Positions 1-8,590 of a stretch of 64,000 nucleotides of DNA are shown piece by piece. The notes below the pieces were generated by a model. The model was given only the letters and a program-made list of their open reading frames with translations, was not told the DNA's origin and searched no databases. How positions within the stretch are numbered: the first letter of the stretch is position 1; each line of letters begins with the position of its first letter. Origin of the DNA: Avrilella dinanensis. GTDB lineage: Bacteria; Bacteroidota; Bacteroidia; Flavobacteriales; Flavobacteriaceae. The stretch is from NCBI RefSeq assembly GCF_002807015.1, contig NZ_NIPO01000001.1, positions 681,936 through 745,935 of the forward strand. Direction: 5' to 3'. The position numbers and the translations under genes were made by a program.

Positions 1-936
1 CAAGAAGCCGTTTTCACCACTATGAACGATATCTTTATTGCCAATAACTCTTTTAGCCACTACCGGTTTCCTTAAAGCCATAGCTTCGAGTACCGCCAAT
101 GGCAAGCCTTCCCATAGCGATGTTTGTAAAAAAACATCTATTTTATTGACCCATTCGTAAACTTCCTCTGAGGTGTAAAACCACCCTGTAATCCTGATAT
201 TTGGAGCTGTTAGTGCTTGATATAGCTCTCCGTCGCCTATCCAAATAAAATTGTACTGAGGGAAACGCAAAGCAATTTCGTTAAATAGTACAGGGTTTTT
301 TTGCATTGTTATTCTTCCGACAATACCAAATGTAAGCACATTGTTATTATACGAATGATACTTTGCCGCAACTTTAGGAAAATCAATCCCATTCCTTACT
401 AAAACCGATTTACCAAAGCTTTTGGCTATTTCATATTCCGTGTCGCCACAAGCGATAGTCGTTCCGCCAAAAAATCGCTGAGAATATTTTTCAATAAATT
501 TATAGAGTCTTCTTTTTGAGGCTGAAATATCCTGACGCAAAAATGAATAACCATGCGGAGTATAAAACACTTTTTTCTTATTGGCAAAGAGCAAGCTGTT
601 GGCAAATCTTCCAAGTACGCCTGCTTTGGAGGAATGTAAATGAATGATTTCCGGATTCAGTTTCTTCAAGAGTTTTCTGAGCTCTAAAACCGAGCGAAAG
701 TCTTTAATCGGCGAAAGCTCGCGAACCATATCAATTTCAACCAGATTGACATTTTTAGAAAATTCCTTTTTGATGTTTTCAGGAATAATTTCTTTGCGTT
801 TACTGCTATAGATAATGGTTGTTTCAATTTCTTTAGCGATTTCTTCCGAGCCAAAAAAGTGGGATAAATTTTTAAAATAGGTGTACACACCTCCACCAAG
901 GGCTTCTACAATATGTACGACTTTAGTTTTATCCAT
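1..936 (-). CDS. Glycosyltransferase family 4 (GT-B), partial at window edge
   Basis: An open frame reads from ATG at 936 down to base 1 without a stop, giving 312 visible residues, so the C-terminus lies outside the window. It starts MDKTKVVHIVEALGGGVYTY, the glycine-rich N-lobe opening of GT-B enzymes. Downstream are PEIIHLHSSKAG, the second-lobe start FGIVGRITMQKNP, and EGLPLAVLEAMALRKPV, which carries the E-x7-E donor-sugar motif of GT4. It probably transfers a nucleotide-activated sugar onto a lipopolysaccharide or capsule precursor at the cytoplasmic face; the sugar cannot be told. A -7 element lies at 958-965. The neighbours, a polytopic membrane protein and a GtrB-like enzyme, fit an envelope polysaccharide role. 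Confidence 0.88.
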   Translation of the reverse strand, partial: MDKTKVVHIVEALGGGVYTYFKNLSHFFGSEEIAKEIETTIIYSSKRKEIIPENIKKEFSKNVNLVEIDMVRELSPIKDFRSVLELRKLLKKLNPEIIHLHSSKAGVLGRFANSLLFANKKKVFYTPHGYSFLRQDISASKRRLYKFIEKYSQRFFGGTTIACGDTEYEIAKSFGKSVLVRNGIDFPKVAAKYHSYNNNVLTFGIVGRITMQKNPVLFNEIALRFPQYNFIWIGDGELYQALTAPNIRITGWFYTSEEVYEWVNKIDVFLQTSLWEGLPLAVLEAMALRKPVVAKRVIGNKDIVHSGENGFL

Positions 937-957
937 CTTCTTGAAAAAATTGCACAG

Positions 958-991
958 CAAAGGTATAAAAACAAAAGATTCTTTTAAGCAA
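958..991 (-). promoter_or_regulatory. Bacteroidota-type promoter of the GT4 gene
   Basis: On the minus strand TACCTTTG (958-965) matches TAnnTTTG, with TTG at 989-991 and a 23-base spacer. The ATG is 21 bases downstream of the element. Confidence 0.6.
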
Positions 992-1056
992 AAACTATTC
1001 GCCTTTGTCGAAATCAATAATAAATAAGGTATGTTTTTCCAATAGGAAAAATGAAG

Positions 1057-1064
1057 TATCTTTG
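1057..1064 (+). promoter_or_regulatory. -7 element upstream of the DUF6056-like gene
   Basis: TATCTTTG matches TAnnTTTG and lies 31 bases before the ATG at 1096. No clear TTG is seen at the proper upstream distance. Confidence 0.5.
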
Positions 1065-1095
1065 GAAATATTAACAGAAACAAGAAATTCAGTTT

Positions 1096-2784
1096 ATGTC
1101 AAAGAAGAAAGCGTTGTATATATTAACAGGTTCAATTTTTGCTATATTAGCCTTTATTATTCATTTTTTCACACCATTACATTCTGATGATTTTTTCTAT
1201 GAAATGAGAGGACTTTCTTTGGAGAAACAATGGGAGCATTATTTGGGGTGGAGCGGAAGGCTTGTAGCAAATTTCATTACTCCTTTGATTTTAGTGATTA
1301 AAAACAAAGTGCTCATTGCAGTAGTTCAGTCTGTGGGGTTAATTGCATTGTTTCACTATTTGTCACAATTGCCAGAAATGGCAACCAAATTTGAGTCCAA
1401 ATACCCTAAGTATTTAAAATTTATTCTGATTTCGTCACTTTTTTGGCTTTTTCACCCAGCTTTGGGACACGCAACATTCTGGATAGCAGGCTCGGCAAAT
1501 TATTTGTGGACGAATCTTATTGTTTGTATTTATCTGGCAGCATTATTGAATTACTACTACAAAGATAAATTTTCTTATGCCTTGTTTTTCCTGGCTTTAA
1601 TTGCCGGTTGTTCAAATGAAAACACAGCTCCTATTATTGTTGGGTTTACCTTTTTGTTGCTACTTTCAAAAGCATTTACAGACAAAAAAATAGACCTAAA
1701 GTTGGGAGTAACTTTTGTTTTCAATGCAATTGGCGGAGCATTACTCATCTTGTCTCCCGGAAATCAGGTAAGGCTGCAGCGAACCGAAGACTTGACAGGT
1801 TTAAAATGGAGAGATTTGTCTTTGATGGAAAAAATAAGCAAATTTGATAGTAATTACTGGGAGTTTTTAAAATATCCTATATTACTTTTAGTTATATTTT
1901 ATCTGATTATTTATCTTTTTCAGCCTGTGGAGTTTTTTAGGAAAGACAAAAAAATATCATTTTTAAGTATCTCTATAATATTTGCTTTAGGTTCTTATGC
2001 CTCTGATTTCATGATGTTTTTATCACCGCAATATCCGCCTCGTTCAATGTCTGGAGCATTTATTTTTTTGTTAATAGCTATTTCTTTTGCCCTAAGCCAC
2101 ATTATTCAGTTAGCTGGGAAACAAGCGAAAGTAAAGCACCTATATTACGCTTTTACTCTCTTTTTCTTGTTTCTTTTCGGAAAAGAATATTTTATGAATA
2201 TTCTGCCTTTGTATAATAGTGCATTTCAGCAGAGTAAAGTACAGCTGGCTATAGTAGAAGAATTTAAAAAGGAAAATCTGAAAGATGTGAAAATTCCTCG
2301 TATTCATTTTGATTCAGATTATCCCGACCGTATCATTTTTGACCGGTACGAAGAACCAACAGCTTATGCCGAATATTACGGTTTGGATAAGGTAGCGTTT
2401 TATTCGTTTGATTTTGATATTTCCAAATTAGGAAAAAGTAATAGTTTGGTTGAAAATAAAAATTTGATGACCGAAAACGGATTGAGAAATTTATATATGT
2501 ACAGTACACACAAAAAAACTCATTTTGCTGTTGAGTTATCAAAAAAAGAAGTGGATAATTTAAAAGAGAATTACAGAATGTTTTTCCATGTTTTTGACAA
2601 AAGTAATAATTACCACAATTTTGATATAGGAACTATTGAACCGATTTTGTACAATGGAAAATACTTTATTATTAACCATGTGAATTTTAGAACGCAAAAC
2701 ATAAAAAAAATCAATTTTGGTTATTTTGAAGTTTCCGACTGGAAAATCAGATATGCAGAACAAATTGTAGAATTGAAAAAATAG
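1096..2784 (+). CDS. DUF6056-like polytopic membrane protein (possible GT-C glycosyltransferase)
   Basis: A 562-residue protein with many hydrophobic segments. The N-terminal helix is followed by HSDDFFYEMRG and WEHYLGWSGR. An acidic pair just after the first helix and a W..hY..WnGR block resemble the first periplasmic loop of GT-C enzymes and the DUF6056 family. About ten further hydrophobic segments run to residue 370, then a soluble C-terminal region of about 190 residues follows. It may move sugars at the outer face of the inner membrane, using a polyprenyl-linked donor such as the convergent GT2 enzyme could make. That function is inferred from the fold pattern and the neighbour; no specific activity is shown. 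The ATG follows a short AT-rich leader. Confidence 0.7.
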   Translation: MSKKKALYILTGSIFAILAFIIHFFTPLHSDDFFYEMRGLSLEKQWEHYLGWSGRLVANFITPLILVIKNKVLIAVVQSVGLIALFHYLSQLPEMATKFESKYPKYLKFILISSLFWLFHPALGHATFWIAGSANYLWTNLIVCIYLAALLNYYYKDKFSYALFFLALIAGCSNENTAPIIVGFTFLLLLSKAFTDKKIDLKLGVTFVFNAIGGALLILSPGNQVRLQRTEDLTGLKWRDLSLMEKISKFDSNYWEFLKYPILLLVIFYLIIYLFQPVEFFRKDKKISFLSISIIFALGSYASDFMMFLSPQYPPRSMSGAFIFLLIAISFALSHIIQLAGKQAKVKHLYYAFTLFFLFLFGKEYFMNILPLYNSAFQQSKVQLAIVEEFKKENLKDVKIPRIHFDSDYPDRIIFDRYEEPTAYAEYYGLDKVAFYSFDFDISKLGKSNSLVENKNLMTENGLRNLYMYSTHKKTHFAVELSKKEVDNLKENYRMFFHVFDKSNNYHNFDIGTIEPILYNGKYFIINHVNFRTQNIKKINFGYFEVSDWKIRYAEQIVELKK

Positions 2785-2796
2785 AAGAGTTTGATT

Positions 2797-3741
2797 TTAT
2801 TCTTGCAAATCATTTTTCTTCAAAACCTTTTTAACAATATATTTCGGTCGGCGTTTACTTTCCAGATAAGTTCTGCCCAGATATTCGCCCAAAACACCGA
2901 TGCCGATAAGTTGCACACCGCCAAAAAACAAAATGGCTACCATTAGTGAGGCGTAACCGGAAGCATTAATCCCGAAAAACACTTTTTCAATAATGATTTT
3001 GATGCCGTAAAGAAAAGAAATCAATGCGATAAAACTACCGAAATAAGTCCATACTTTCAGCGGAACGGTCGAGAACGAAGTAATGCCCTGTACGGCGAGA
3101 TTCCACAATTTACGATAATTAAACTTGGTTTTTCCTTCCGTTCTGTTCGGACGTTCGTAAGCGACAATGGCTGTTTTAAAACCAACCCAGCTCATCACCC
3201 CCTTCATAAACAGCTGGTTTTCTTCGAGCTTAATAATTTCATCAACCACTTGTCGGGTCATCAGCCTGAAATCGCCTACATTTTCTTCCAGGCGAATTGA
3301 AGATACTTTATTGTTTAGCCGATAAAACCATTCAGCCGAAAAACGTTTGAAAAAAGAATCATTGTTTCTGCTACTTCGCTTTGCTAAAACCACATCGGCA
3401 CCTTGTTCGTATTTTTCAATCATCGGAAAAATTACCTCAAAAGGGTCTTGCAAATCAATATCCATCGGGATAACGATATCGCCCGAACTGTGTTCTAATC
3501 CGGCAAACAGAGCGGACTCTTTTCCGAAATTTCGAGAAAAAATCACGGAGCAGATAAAATCATTTTCTTCTGTCAGTTTTTGTATGATTTCGGGCGTTGC
3601 ATCTCTACTTCCGTCATCGACAATAATCCATTCTGTTTGGTAATTTTTTAGTTGTTGTTTAAACACCAAGAGATGTTTGTGGAAAATAGAAACAGTATTT
3701 TCTTCGTTAAAAACAGGTGTTATGATACTGAGTTTTTGCAT
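2797..3741 (-). CDS. GtrB/DPM1-like family 2 glycosyltransferase with two C-terminal membrane helices
   Basis: A 314-residue protein with a GT-A fold: SIITPVFNEENTV at the N-terminus, EWIIVDDGSRDAT, FSRNFGKESAL and the metal/donor motif MDIDLQDPFE. The acceptor-side block GDFRLMTRQVVDEI is typical of polyprenyl-phosphate sugar transferases. Two hydrophobic helices lie at about residues 232-255 and 265-290, followed by GVLGEYLGRTYLESKRRPKY, the usual tail of the GtrB group. It should transfer glucose or a related sugar from a UDP-sugar to undecaprenyl phosphate, supplying a periplasmic GT-C enzyme. The convergent DUF6056-like gene, whose stop is 12 bases away, is a plausible user of the product. 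The length is normal for the family. Confidence 0.9.
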   Translation of the reverse strand: MQKLSIITPVFNEENTVSIFHKHLLVFKQQLKNYQTEWIIVDDGSRDATPEIIQKLTEENDFICSVIFSRNFGKESALFAGLEHSSGDIVIPMDIDLQDPFEVIFPMIEKYEQGADVVLAKRSSRNNDSFFKRFSAEWFYRLNNKVSSIRLEENVGDFRLMTRQVVDEIIKLEENQLFMKGVMSWVGFKTAIVAYERPNRTEGKTKFNYRKLWNLAVQGITSFSTVPLKVWTYFGSFIALISFLYGIKIIIEKVFFGINASGYASLMVAILFFGGVQLIGIGVLGEYLGRTYLESKRRPKYIVKKVLKKNDLQE

Positions 3742-3760
3742 AGAATGTTTGGAAAACAGT

Positions 3761-3789
3761 CAAAAGTAACCCTTTTTGCGTAAAAACAA
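3761..3789 (-). promoter_or_regulatory. Promoter of the GtrB-like gene
   Basis: Minus-strand TACTTTTG (3761-3768) fits TAnnTTTG, with TTG at 3787-3789 and an 18-base spacer. The ATG at 3741 is 19 bases downstream. Confidence 0.6.
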
Positions 3790-3841
3790 ACCTAAAAATA
3801 GACAAAAAATAGATTTTTGATGGGCTTGTAGTGTTTGGATT

Positions 3842-3872
3842 TTGCCTTCTGCCTTTAAATTTCGTATATTTG
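3842..3872 (+). promoter_or_regulatory. Promoter of the ribosomal THX gene
   Basis: TTG (3842-3844), a 20-base spacer and TATATTTG (3865-3872) make a complete Bacteroidota sigma-factor promoter. The ATG of the small ribosomal gene follows at 3908. Confidence 0.7.
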
Positions 3873-3907
3873 TCTGCTAACCACAATAACCACAAAATTT
3901 TTATCTA

Positions 3908-4018
3908 ATGGGAAAAGGAGACATGAAAACAAAAAGAGGGAAAATTATCAGTGGAAGTTACGGAAAGTTACGCCCTCGCAAAAAGAAAGCAGGAACAAAA
4001 ACTGCTGAAACCAAATAG
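3908..4018 (+). CDS. 30S ribosomal protein THX (bS22-like small basic protein)
   Basis: A 36-residue, strongly basic ORF starting [13 protein letters not shown], then [13 protein letters not shown]. The pattern GKGDxKTxRGKIxxGSYGxxRP is the signature of the Thx family, the tiny protein that fills a cavity between 16S rRNA helices in the 30S head. It has its own promoter (3842-3872) and a strong terminator (4022-4054), so it is transcribed alone. The Lys-rich tail ending TKTAETK is typical of the Bacteroidota form. The gene is easily missed because of its size. Confidence 0.9.
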   Translation: MGKGDMKTKRGKIISGSYGKLRPRKKKAGTKTAETK

Positions 4019-4021
4019 CAA

Positions 4022-4054
4022 AAAACGCCAATTTATTCGAATTGGCGTTTTTTT
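4022..4054 (+). terminator. Intrinsic terminator of the THX gene
   Basis: An AAAACGCCAATT / AATTGGCGTTTT stem with a six-base loop is followed by a run of T. It begins a few bases after the THX stop. Confidence 0.85.
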
Positions 4055-4138
4055 ATATCTAAAGGCTATATGTGAAAAATTATTGTAATCTTTGGCACGC
4101 CGATTGCTACATAGGTAGAGAACAAAAATAAACAGAAA

Positions 4139-4894
4139 ATGAAAAAAGTTTTTTTTAGCATATTTTTCATGCTTATTGCAGTTGTAGGAGTTGCCAATGT
4201 TCCGTTCGGAACAAAACTCACATTGACCAAACTCAACGGAAACAATGTAGAATCAACCAATGTTTACCTGACTATTGACAAGGAAAAAAAAACCATTTCC
4301 GGAAAAAGTGGTTGCAACACTTTTGGTTTGGATTTTGAATCAAAAAAGAACAACGACGCTTGCATCAAAACAGGCTTGCCGATCGGAACGATGATGGCTT
4401 GTGATGAGGAAACAATGAAGTTGGAAGCCGAATTCTTAGAGACAATTAGAGAACGCAAATTCAAAGTGAAAACCAAAGGAAACAAAGTGCAGTTCAAAAA
4501 CTGGTGGGGTAAAACTATTATGGAATTTGAGCAACAAACTGATGAAAGCGTTTGGAACTTTATCGAAAAAAACGACTGGAAACTGATTATGCTGAACAAT
4601 GTAGGAAAAGACTATGGAAGAGCCTCGATTAAGCTGAATGTAAAAGAAAAATTAGTTTCCGGTCACACAGGTTGCAATGGTTTTTCCGGAACGTTCGAGA
4701 GCGACGGTAATCACATTTCGTTTGACCACATGAGAACTACTTTAATGGCTTGTCTGGACGAAGAAGCTAACCAAACAGAAAGAACATTTCTGGACGTACT
4801 TTCGGGTAAAAAACTGCGTTTTGACCTGGCTGACCAAACTTTAAATTTCTACGACGGAAATCGTTTGGTAATGATGTTTGGGCTGGTTAAATAA
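4139..4894 (+). CDS. Exported protein with two META (HslJ-like) domains
   Basis: A 251-residue protein with a signal peptide (MKKVFFSIFFMLIAVVGVAN). Two META-type repeats follow. The first, about residues 25-130, has SGKSGCNTFG and GTMMACDEE. The second, about 140-250, has SGHTGCNGFSGTF and TTLMACLDEE. Paired GCNxFxG and mMAC..E blocks are the META/HslJ signature. HslJ-like proteins sit in the periplasm or outer membrane and are linked to stress resistance; the precise role here is unknown. The tandem arrangement is an internal duplication. It converges on the DUF6314 gene, with 3 bases between the two stop codons. Confidence 0.8.
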   Translation: MKKVFFSIFFMLIAVVGVANVPFGTKLTLTKLNGNNVESTNVYLTIDKEKKTISGKSGCNTFGLDFESKKNNDACIKTGLPIGTMMACDEETMKLEAEFLETIRERKFKVKTKGNKVQFKNWWGKTIMEFEQQTDESVWNFIEKNDWKLIMLNNVGKDYGRASIKLNVKEKLVSGHTGCNGFSGTFESDGNHISFDHMRTTLMACLDEEANQTERTFLDVLSGKKLRFDLADQTLNFYDGNRLVMMFGLVK

Positions 4895-4897
4895 TTT

Positions 4898-5344
4898 CTA
4901 TATCCGGCGGAAAAATGTATGAATAAACATATCTTTTTTCGGCCCCTGAATACGGGTTTCTAACCGAAAACTGTTACCGTCCGTAAGAAAATACTTCCCG
5001 TCATAACCATCTGCTACACAAAGATGCTCACAAACAGATTGTATCAGTTGTTTTTCTTTATCATAGATATACTGCTGATACAGTTTGCCTTTATCCATGC
5101 CATCGTTGAAAAAAACCGTTATTTTTTCTTGCTCAAACCCATACAAAAAACTGCGATGAAAAGGTAGTTGCTTTTGATTTTCTGCTAAAATAATAAATCC
5201 CGATTCGTTGTAAATCAATTTGTTGTCTGATTCGCTGGGCATGAAAACAGCCTCACCTTCGCCTTGGGCATAAAGCGTTTCTGCATGATATATTTTCCGA
5301 GTAAAATGCCACCTACCGGCAAAAAAATCTTTACTGTTTTTCAA
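4898..5344 (-). CDS. DUF6314-family protein, TTG start
   Basis: A 148-residue protein. FFAGRWHFTRKI at the N-terminus, QGEGEAVFMP, FFNDGMDKGKLY, CEHLCVADGYDGKYF and the ending IQGPKKDMFIHTFFRRI match the order of conserved blocks in DUF6314, a lipocalin-like beta-barrel family of unknown function. No ATG is available in the conserved N-terminus; the frame starts with TTG at 5344, six bases after the brnQ stop. This points to translation coupled to brnQ in a two-gene operon. No signal peptide is visible, so it is probably cytoplasmic. Confidence 0.75.
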   Translation of the reverse strand: MKNSKDFFAGRWHFTRKIYHAETLYAQGEGEAVFMPSESDNKLIYNESGFIILAENQKQLPFHRSFLYGFEQEKITVFFNDGMDKGKLYQQYIYDKEKQLIQSVCEHLCVADGYDGKYFLTDGNSFRLETRIQGPKKDMFIHTFFRRI

Positions 5345-5350
5345 TGAAAT

Positions 5351-6628
5351 TTATTTTCTTCGAGTAACAAAAAAACTTATCCAGAATCCAATGAATGAAG
5401 GAATCAGCCATTCGAGTTGATATTTATACAGAGGTAGTGTTTCTGTGAGCGAATGAGAAACTTCGGTCGAAGAACTTATTGTTGCCCACAATCTTACTAT
5501 GGAAAAACCGGTAGTAATAATCAACGCGGTTAAATAAGGTATTTTCGATACAATATTTCTTCCGAATAGTAACACAGTCAATACCAAAGTGAGTGTAATC
5601 GGATAAACAAAAGCGAGTATCCGTCCGGCATAATTAGTAATTTCTTCCACCCCGTTGATAGCAAGAATGACCGAAATCATCGTACACATAATGACTCCTT
5701 CGGCATAACCCATCTTTTTGTTGGTCAAGCGGTCAAAGAAGTTAGCAACTGCTGCCGTAAGTGCTATTGCGGTGGTTAATCCGGTTAAAATCGCTAGTAT
5801 GGTTAACAGGTAAATACCGTTTCCATTTAACATGTTTTGAGCGATACTTACCAGAAAATTACTCAATCCGGCTGAACTTTCCATATTTGTCAAACTTCCG
5901 AGCAGGAATAGACCTCCATAGAAAATTAGCATTAGCACAGCTGATAATATGCTTGATTTAAATACAACTTCTTTTTTGGAAAATTCGTCGGTGTAACCTC
6001 TGTTTTTTGCCCCACTGATTAATATAACGGCAAAAATAACCGCCCCGAGAACGTCCAAAGTGTTGTAACCTTCGATAAAACCGGTCGAAAAGGCATTTGT
6101 CATACTTTGCTGATTTCCACCACCAGAAGAAAAAAGTCCTAATGCGATAAATACAGCCAGCAAGAGAATTAATGCAGGAGCCATATAGCGTCCGATTATT
6201 TTAATTGTTTTATCGTAAGAAAAAGAAAGCGTAAGCACACCGGCAAAAAACAACACCAATGCCCATACATTTTGTGCCTCAGGATTGAGCGGTAAAACCG
6301 CTGTTTCATAAACAAAAGCACCGGTTCGAGGAATGGCAATCAATGGACCGATGCACAAAACAATGATTGTTGCCAATATGTAACCCACTGTTTTGTTGGC
6401 TCGTTTTCCTAAGTCGGTAAAATAGCTTCCGGAATATAAAACTGCCCAGACGGCTAATAACGGAGCAAAAACACCCATAATCGAAAATCCGGAATAAGAA
6501 AGAAACCAATCTTTTCCGGCAACAAATCCGAGGTGTGGCGGCAACAGCAAATTGCCTGCACCGAAGAGCATGGCAAAAATAGCCATGCCTAAAACCAATA
6601 TTGAACGATTTTTTTTGTCGATAGCCAT
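5351..6628 (-). CDS. brnQ: Branched-chain amino acid:cation symporter BrnQ (LIVCS family)
   Basis: A 425-residue polytopic membrane protein. The N-terminal AMLFGAGNLLLPPHLG and GPLIAIPRTGAFVYE blocks are hallmarks of the LIVCS family, which imports leucine, isoleucine and valine with Na+ or H+. About twelve hydrophobic segments are spread over the whole length, which is usual for the family. It is the first gene of an operon with the DUF6314 gene. Its promoter (6651-6684) is divergent from glnS. Confidence 0.92.
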   Translation of the reverse strand: MAIDKKNRSILVLGMAIFAMLFGAGNLLLPPHLGFVAGKDWFLSYSGFSIMGVFAPLLAVWAVLYSGSYFTDLGKRANKTVGYILATIIVLCIGPLIAIPRTGAFVYETAVLPLNPEAQNVWALVLFFAGVLTLSFSYDKTIKIIGRYMAPALILLLAVFIALGLFSSGGGNQQSMTNAFSTGFIEGYNTLDVLGAVIFAVILISGAKNRGYTDEFSKKEVVFKSSILSAVLMLIFYGGLFLLGSLTNMESSAGLSNFLVSIAQNMLNGNGIYLLTILAILTGLTTAIALTAAVANFFDRLTNKKMGYAEGVIMCTMISVILAINGVEEITNYAGRILAFVYPITLTLVLTVLLFGRNIVSKIPYLTALIITTGFSIVRLWATISSSTEVSHSLTETLPLYKYQLEWLIPSFIGFWISFFVTRRK

Positions 6629-6650
6629 GATAAATATTTCTTAATTTTTT

Positions 6651-6684
6651 CAAATATAATAAATTGAAAGCAACTGACAGCCAA
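6651..6684 (-). promoter_or_regulatory. Promoter of brnQ
   Basis: Minus-strand TATATTTG (6651-6658) with TTG at 6682-6684 (23-base spacer). The ATG at 6628 is 22 bases downstream. Confidence 0.6.
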
Positions 6685-6781
6685 TCATTTTGAATAATTC
6701 GTTTTTTACACAAGAAATTGGCGAGCAAGTGAACAGATTCTCAGAAAAAAATGGTAAATTCGCCCTTCTAAATCAAGCATA

Positions 6782-8470
6782 ATGTCAGTAAAAGAAAAAT
6801 CGCTTAATTTTATAGAACAAATCATCGAAGACGACCTCAAGGCAGGCTTGGACAAAAATGCTTTGCGTTTCCGTTTTCCGCCTGAGCCAAACGGATATCT
6901 TCACATCGGACATGCATCGTCTATTTGCCTTAATTTCGGTTTGGGGCTTAAGTATGAAGCACCGGTAAATCTACGTTTTGACGATACCAATCCAAGCAAG
7001 GAGGAGCAGGAATATGTTGATGCTATCAAACGCGACGTGGAATGGTTAGGATTCAAATGGGCTTCCGAGTGCTACGCGTCCGATTATTTTCAGCAGTTGT
7101 ATGACTGGGCGGTGGAATTGATTAAAAAAGGAAAGGCTTATGTCGATAGCCAATCCTCTGAAGAAATTGCCCGTCAGAAAGGAACGCCGACGCAGCCAGG
7201 TGTAGATTCGCCGTACAGAACTCGTTCGGTGGAGGAAAATCTGGATTTGTTTGAAAAAATGAAAAACGGCGAATTCAAGGAAGGCGAGCATATTCTCAGA
7301 GCAAAAATTGATATGACTTCTTCCAATATGCTGATGCGTGACCCGATTATGTATCGGATTATCAACGCTAACCATCATCGCACAGGCGACCAGTGGCATA
7401 TTTATCCGATGTATGACTGGGCTCATGGCGAAAGTGATTACGTCGAACAAATCTCTCATTCGTTGTGTACGCTGGAGTTTTTACCTCATCGTGAATTATA
7501 TGATTGGTTTTTAGACCAGATTTATGAAGGAGGAAAAACCAGACCTAAACAGCGGGAATTTGCCAGAAGGAATCTCTCACACACAGTGGTTTCCAAACGA
7601 AAATTATCTCAGCTCGTTTCGGAGGGTCATGTGACTGCTTGGGACGACCCACGAATGAGTACCATTTCCGGTATGCGTCGCAGAGGCTATACCCCGGAAG
7701 CCATTAAGAATTTTGCAGAAACCATTGGTATTGCCAAGAGAACCAACTTGATAGATGTTTCTTTGCTGGAATACTGCGTTCGGGAAGATTTGAACAAAAA
7801 AGCCAATCGGGTAATGGCGGTGCTTGACCCAGTTAAGCTCATTATCGATAATTATCCGGAAGGCGAAGAAGAATGGTTAGATGCTGAAAATAATCCGGAG
7901 GAAGAAGAAATGACTTACCGCAAAGTGCCTTTTTCCAAGGAATTATATATTGAAAGAGAAGATTTTCTGGAAAATGCAAGCAGAAAATTTTTCCGATTGA
8001 CCATTGGTAAAGAGGTAAGGCTGAAAAATGCCTATATCATTAAAGGCGAAAGCGTTGTGAAAGATGCAGAAGGTAACATTACCGAAATTCATGTTACCTT
8101 CGACCCCGATTCTAAATCTGGTAGCGGTACTGAGGCATCGCAACGAAAAGTGAAAGGAACGATTCATTGGGTATCATCGGCTCATGCTTTGGAGGCTGAG
8201 GTTCGTTTGTACGACAGATTGTTTACTCATGAAAACCCTGACGGAAACAAAGAAATTGATTTTAAGGAATATATCAATCCAGATTCACTTCAGGTAATTA
8301 CGGCTTATGTAGAGCCAAGCCTGAAAACCGTTCAGCCCGAAGATAAATTACAGTTCCAGCGCATGGGATATTTTACCGCAGACAAAGATTCTACCGCAGA
8401 CAAATTAGTTTTCAATAAAACAGTGGGACTAAGAGATACCTGGGCTAAATTGGAACAAAAAGAGGGATAG
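6782..8470 (+). CDS. glnS: Glutamine--tRNA ligase
   Basis: A 562-residue class I synthetase. The Rossmann core opens with RFPPEPNGYLHIGHA (HIGH at 41-44) and LRFDDTNPSKEEQEY, as in GlnRS and GluRS. The second catalytic signature is VVSKRKL at about residue 270, the usual GlnRS variant of KMSKS. The C-terminal half has two beta-barrel anticodon-binding domains, and the length matches bacterial GlnRS. The glutamate enzyme gltX is separate in this window (52366-53877), so the organism charges tRNA-Gln directly. A weak -7-like TAAATTCG lies at 6755-6762. Confidence 0.95.
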   Translation: MSVKEKSLNFIEQIIEDDLKAGLDKNALRFRFPPEPNGYLHIGHASSICLNFGLGLKYEAPVNLRFDDTNPSKEEQEYVDAIKRDVEWLGFKWASECYASDYFQQLYDWAVELIKKGKAYVDSQSSEEIARQKGTPTQPGVDSPYRTRSVEENLDLFEKMKNGEFKEGEHILRAKIDMTSSNMLMRDPIMYRIINANHHRTGDQWHIYPMYDWAHGESDYVEQISHSLCTLEFLPHRELYDWFLDQIYEGGKTRPKQREFARRNLSHTVVSKRKLSQLVSEGHVTAWDDPRMSTISGMRRRGYTPEAIKNFAETIGIAKRTNLIDVSLLEYCVREDLNKKANRVMAVLDPVKLIIDNYPEGEEEWLDAENNPEEEEMTYRKVPFSKELYIEREDFLENASRKFFRLTIGKEVRLKNAYIIKGESVVKDAEGNITEIHVTFDPDSKSGSGTEASQRKVKGTIHWVSSAHALEAEVRLYDRLFTHENPDGNKEIDFKEYINPDSLQVITAYVEPSLKTVQPEDKLQFQRMGYFTADKDSTADKLVFNKTVGLRDTWAKLEQKEG

Positions 8471-8495
8471 AAAATAATTTTCATAAATTTTACCT

Positions 8496-8535
8496 GTTAC
8501 GGATATGTCAAATATTTCACTGGCATATCCGTAAC
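8496..8535. terminator. Long hairpin after glnS
   Basis: A perfect 12-bp stem, GTTACGGATATG / CATATCCGTAAC, encloses a 16-base loop just after the glnS stop. There is no T-run directly at its base, so it may be a weak terminator or an mRNA 3'-end stabiliser. The core ACGGATATG also occurs in the terminator at 28485-28522. Confidence 0.55.
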
Positions 8536-8590
8536 TGGCTTAATTTTTGTACCTTGCGGAAATAAAACCTGTGAAGGTTAATCTGAAATT

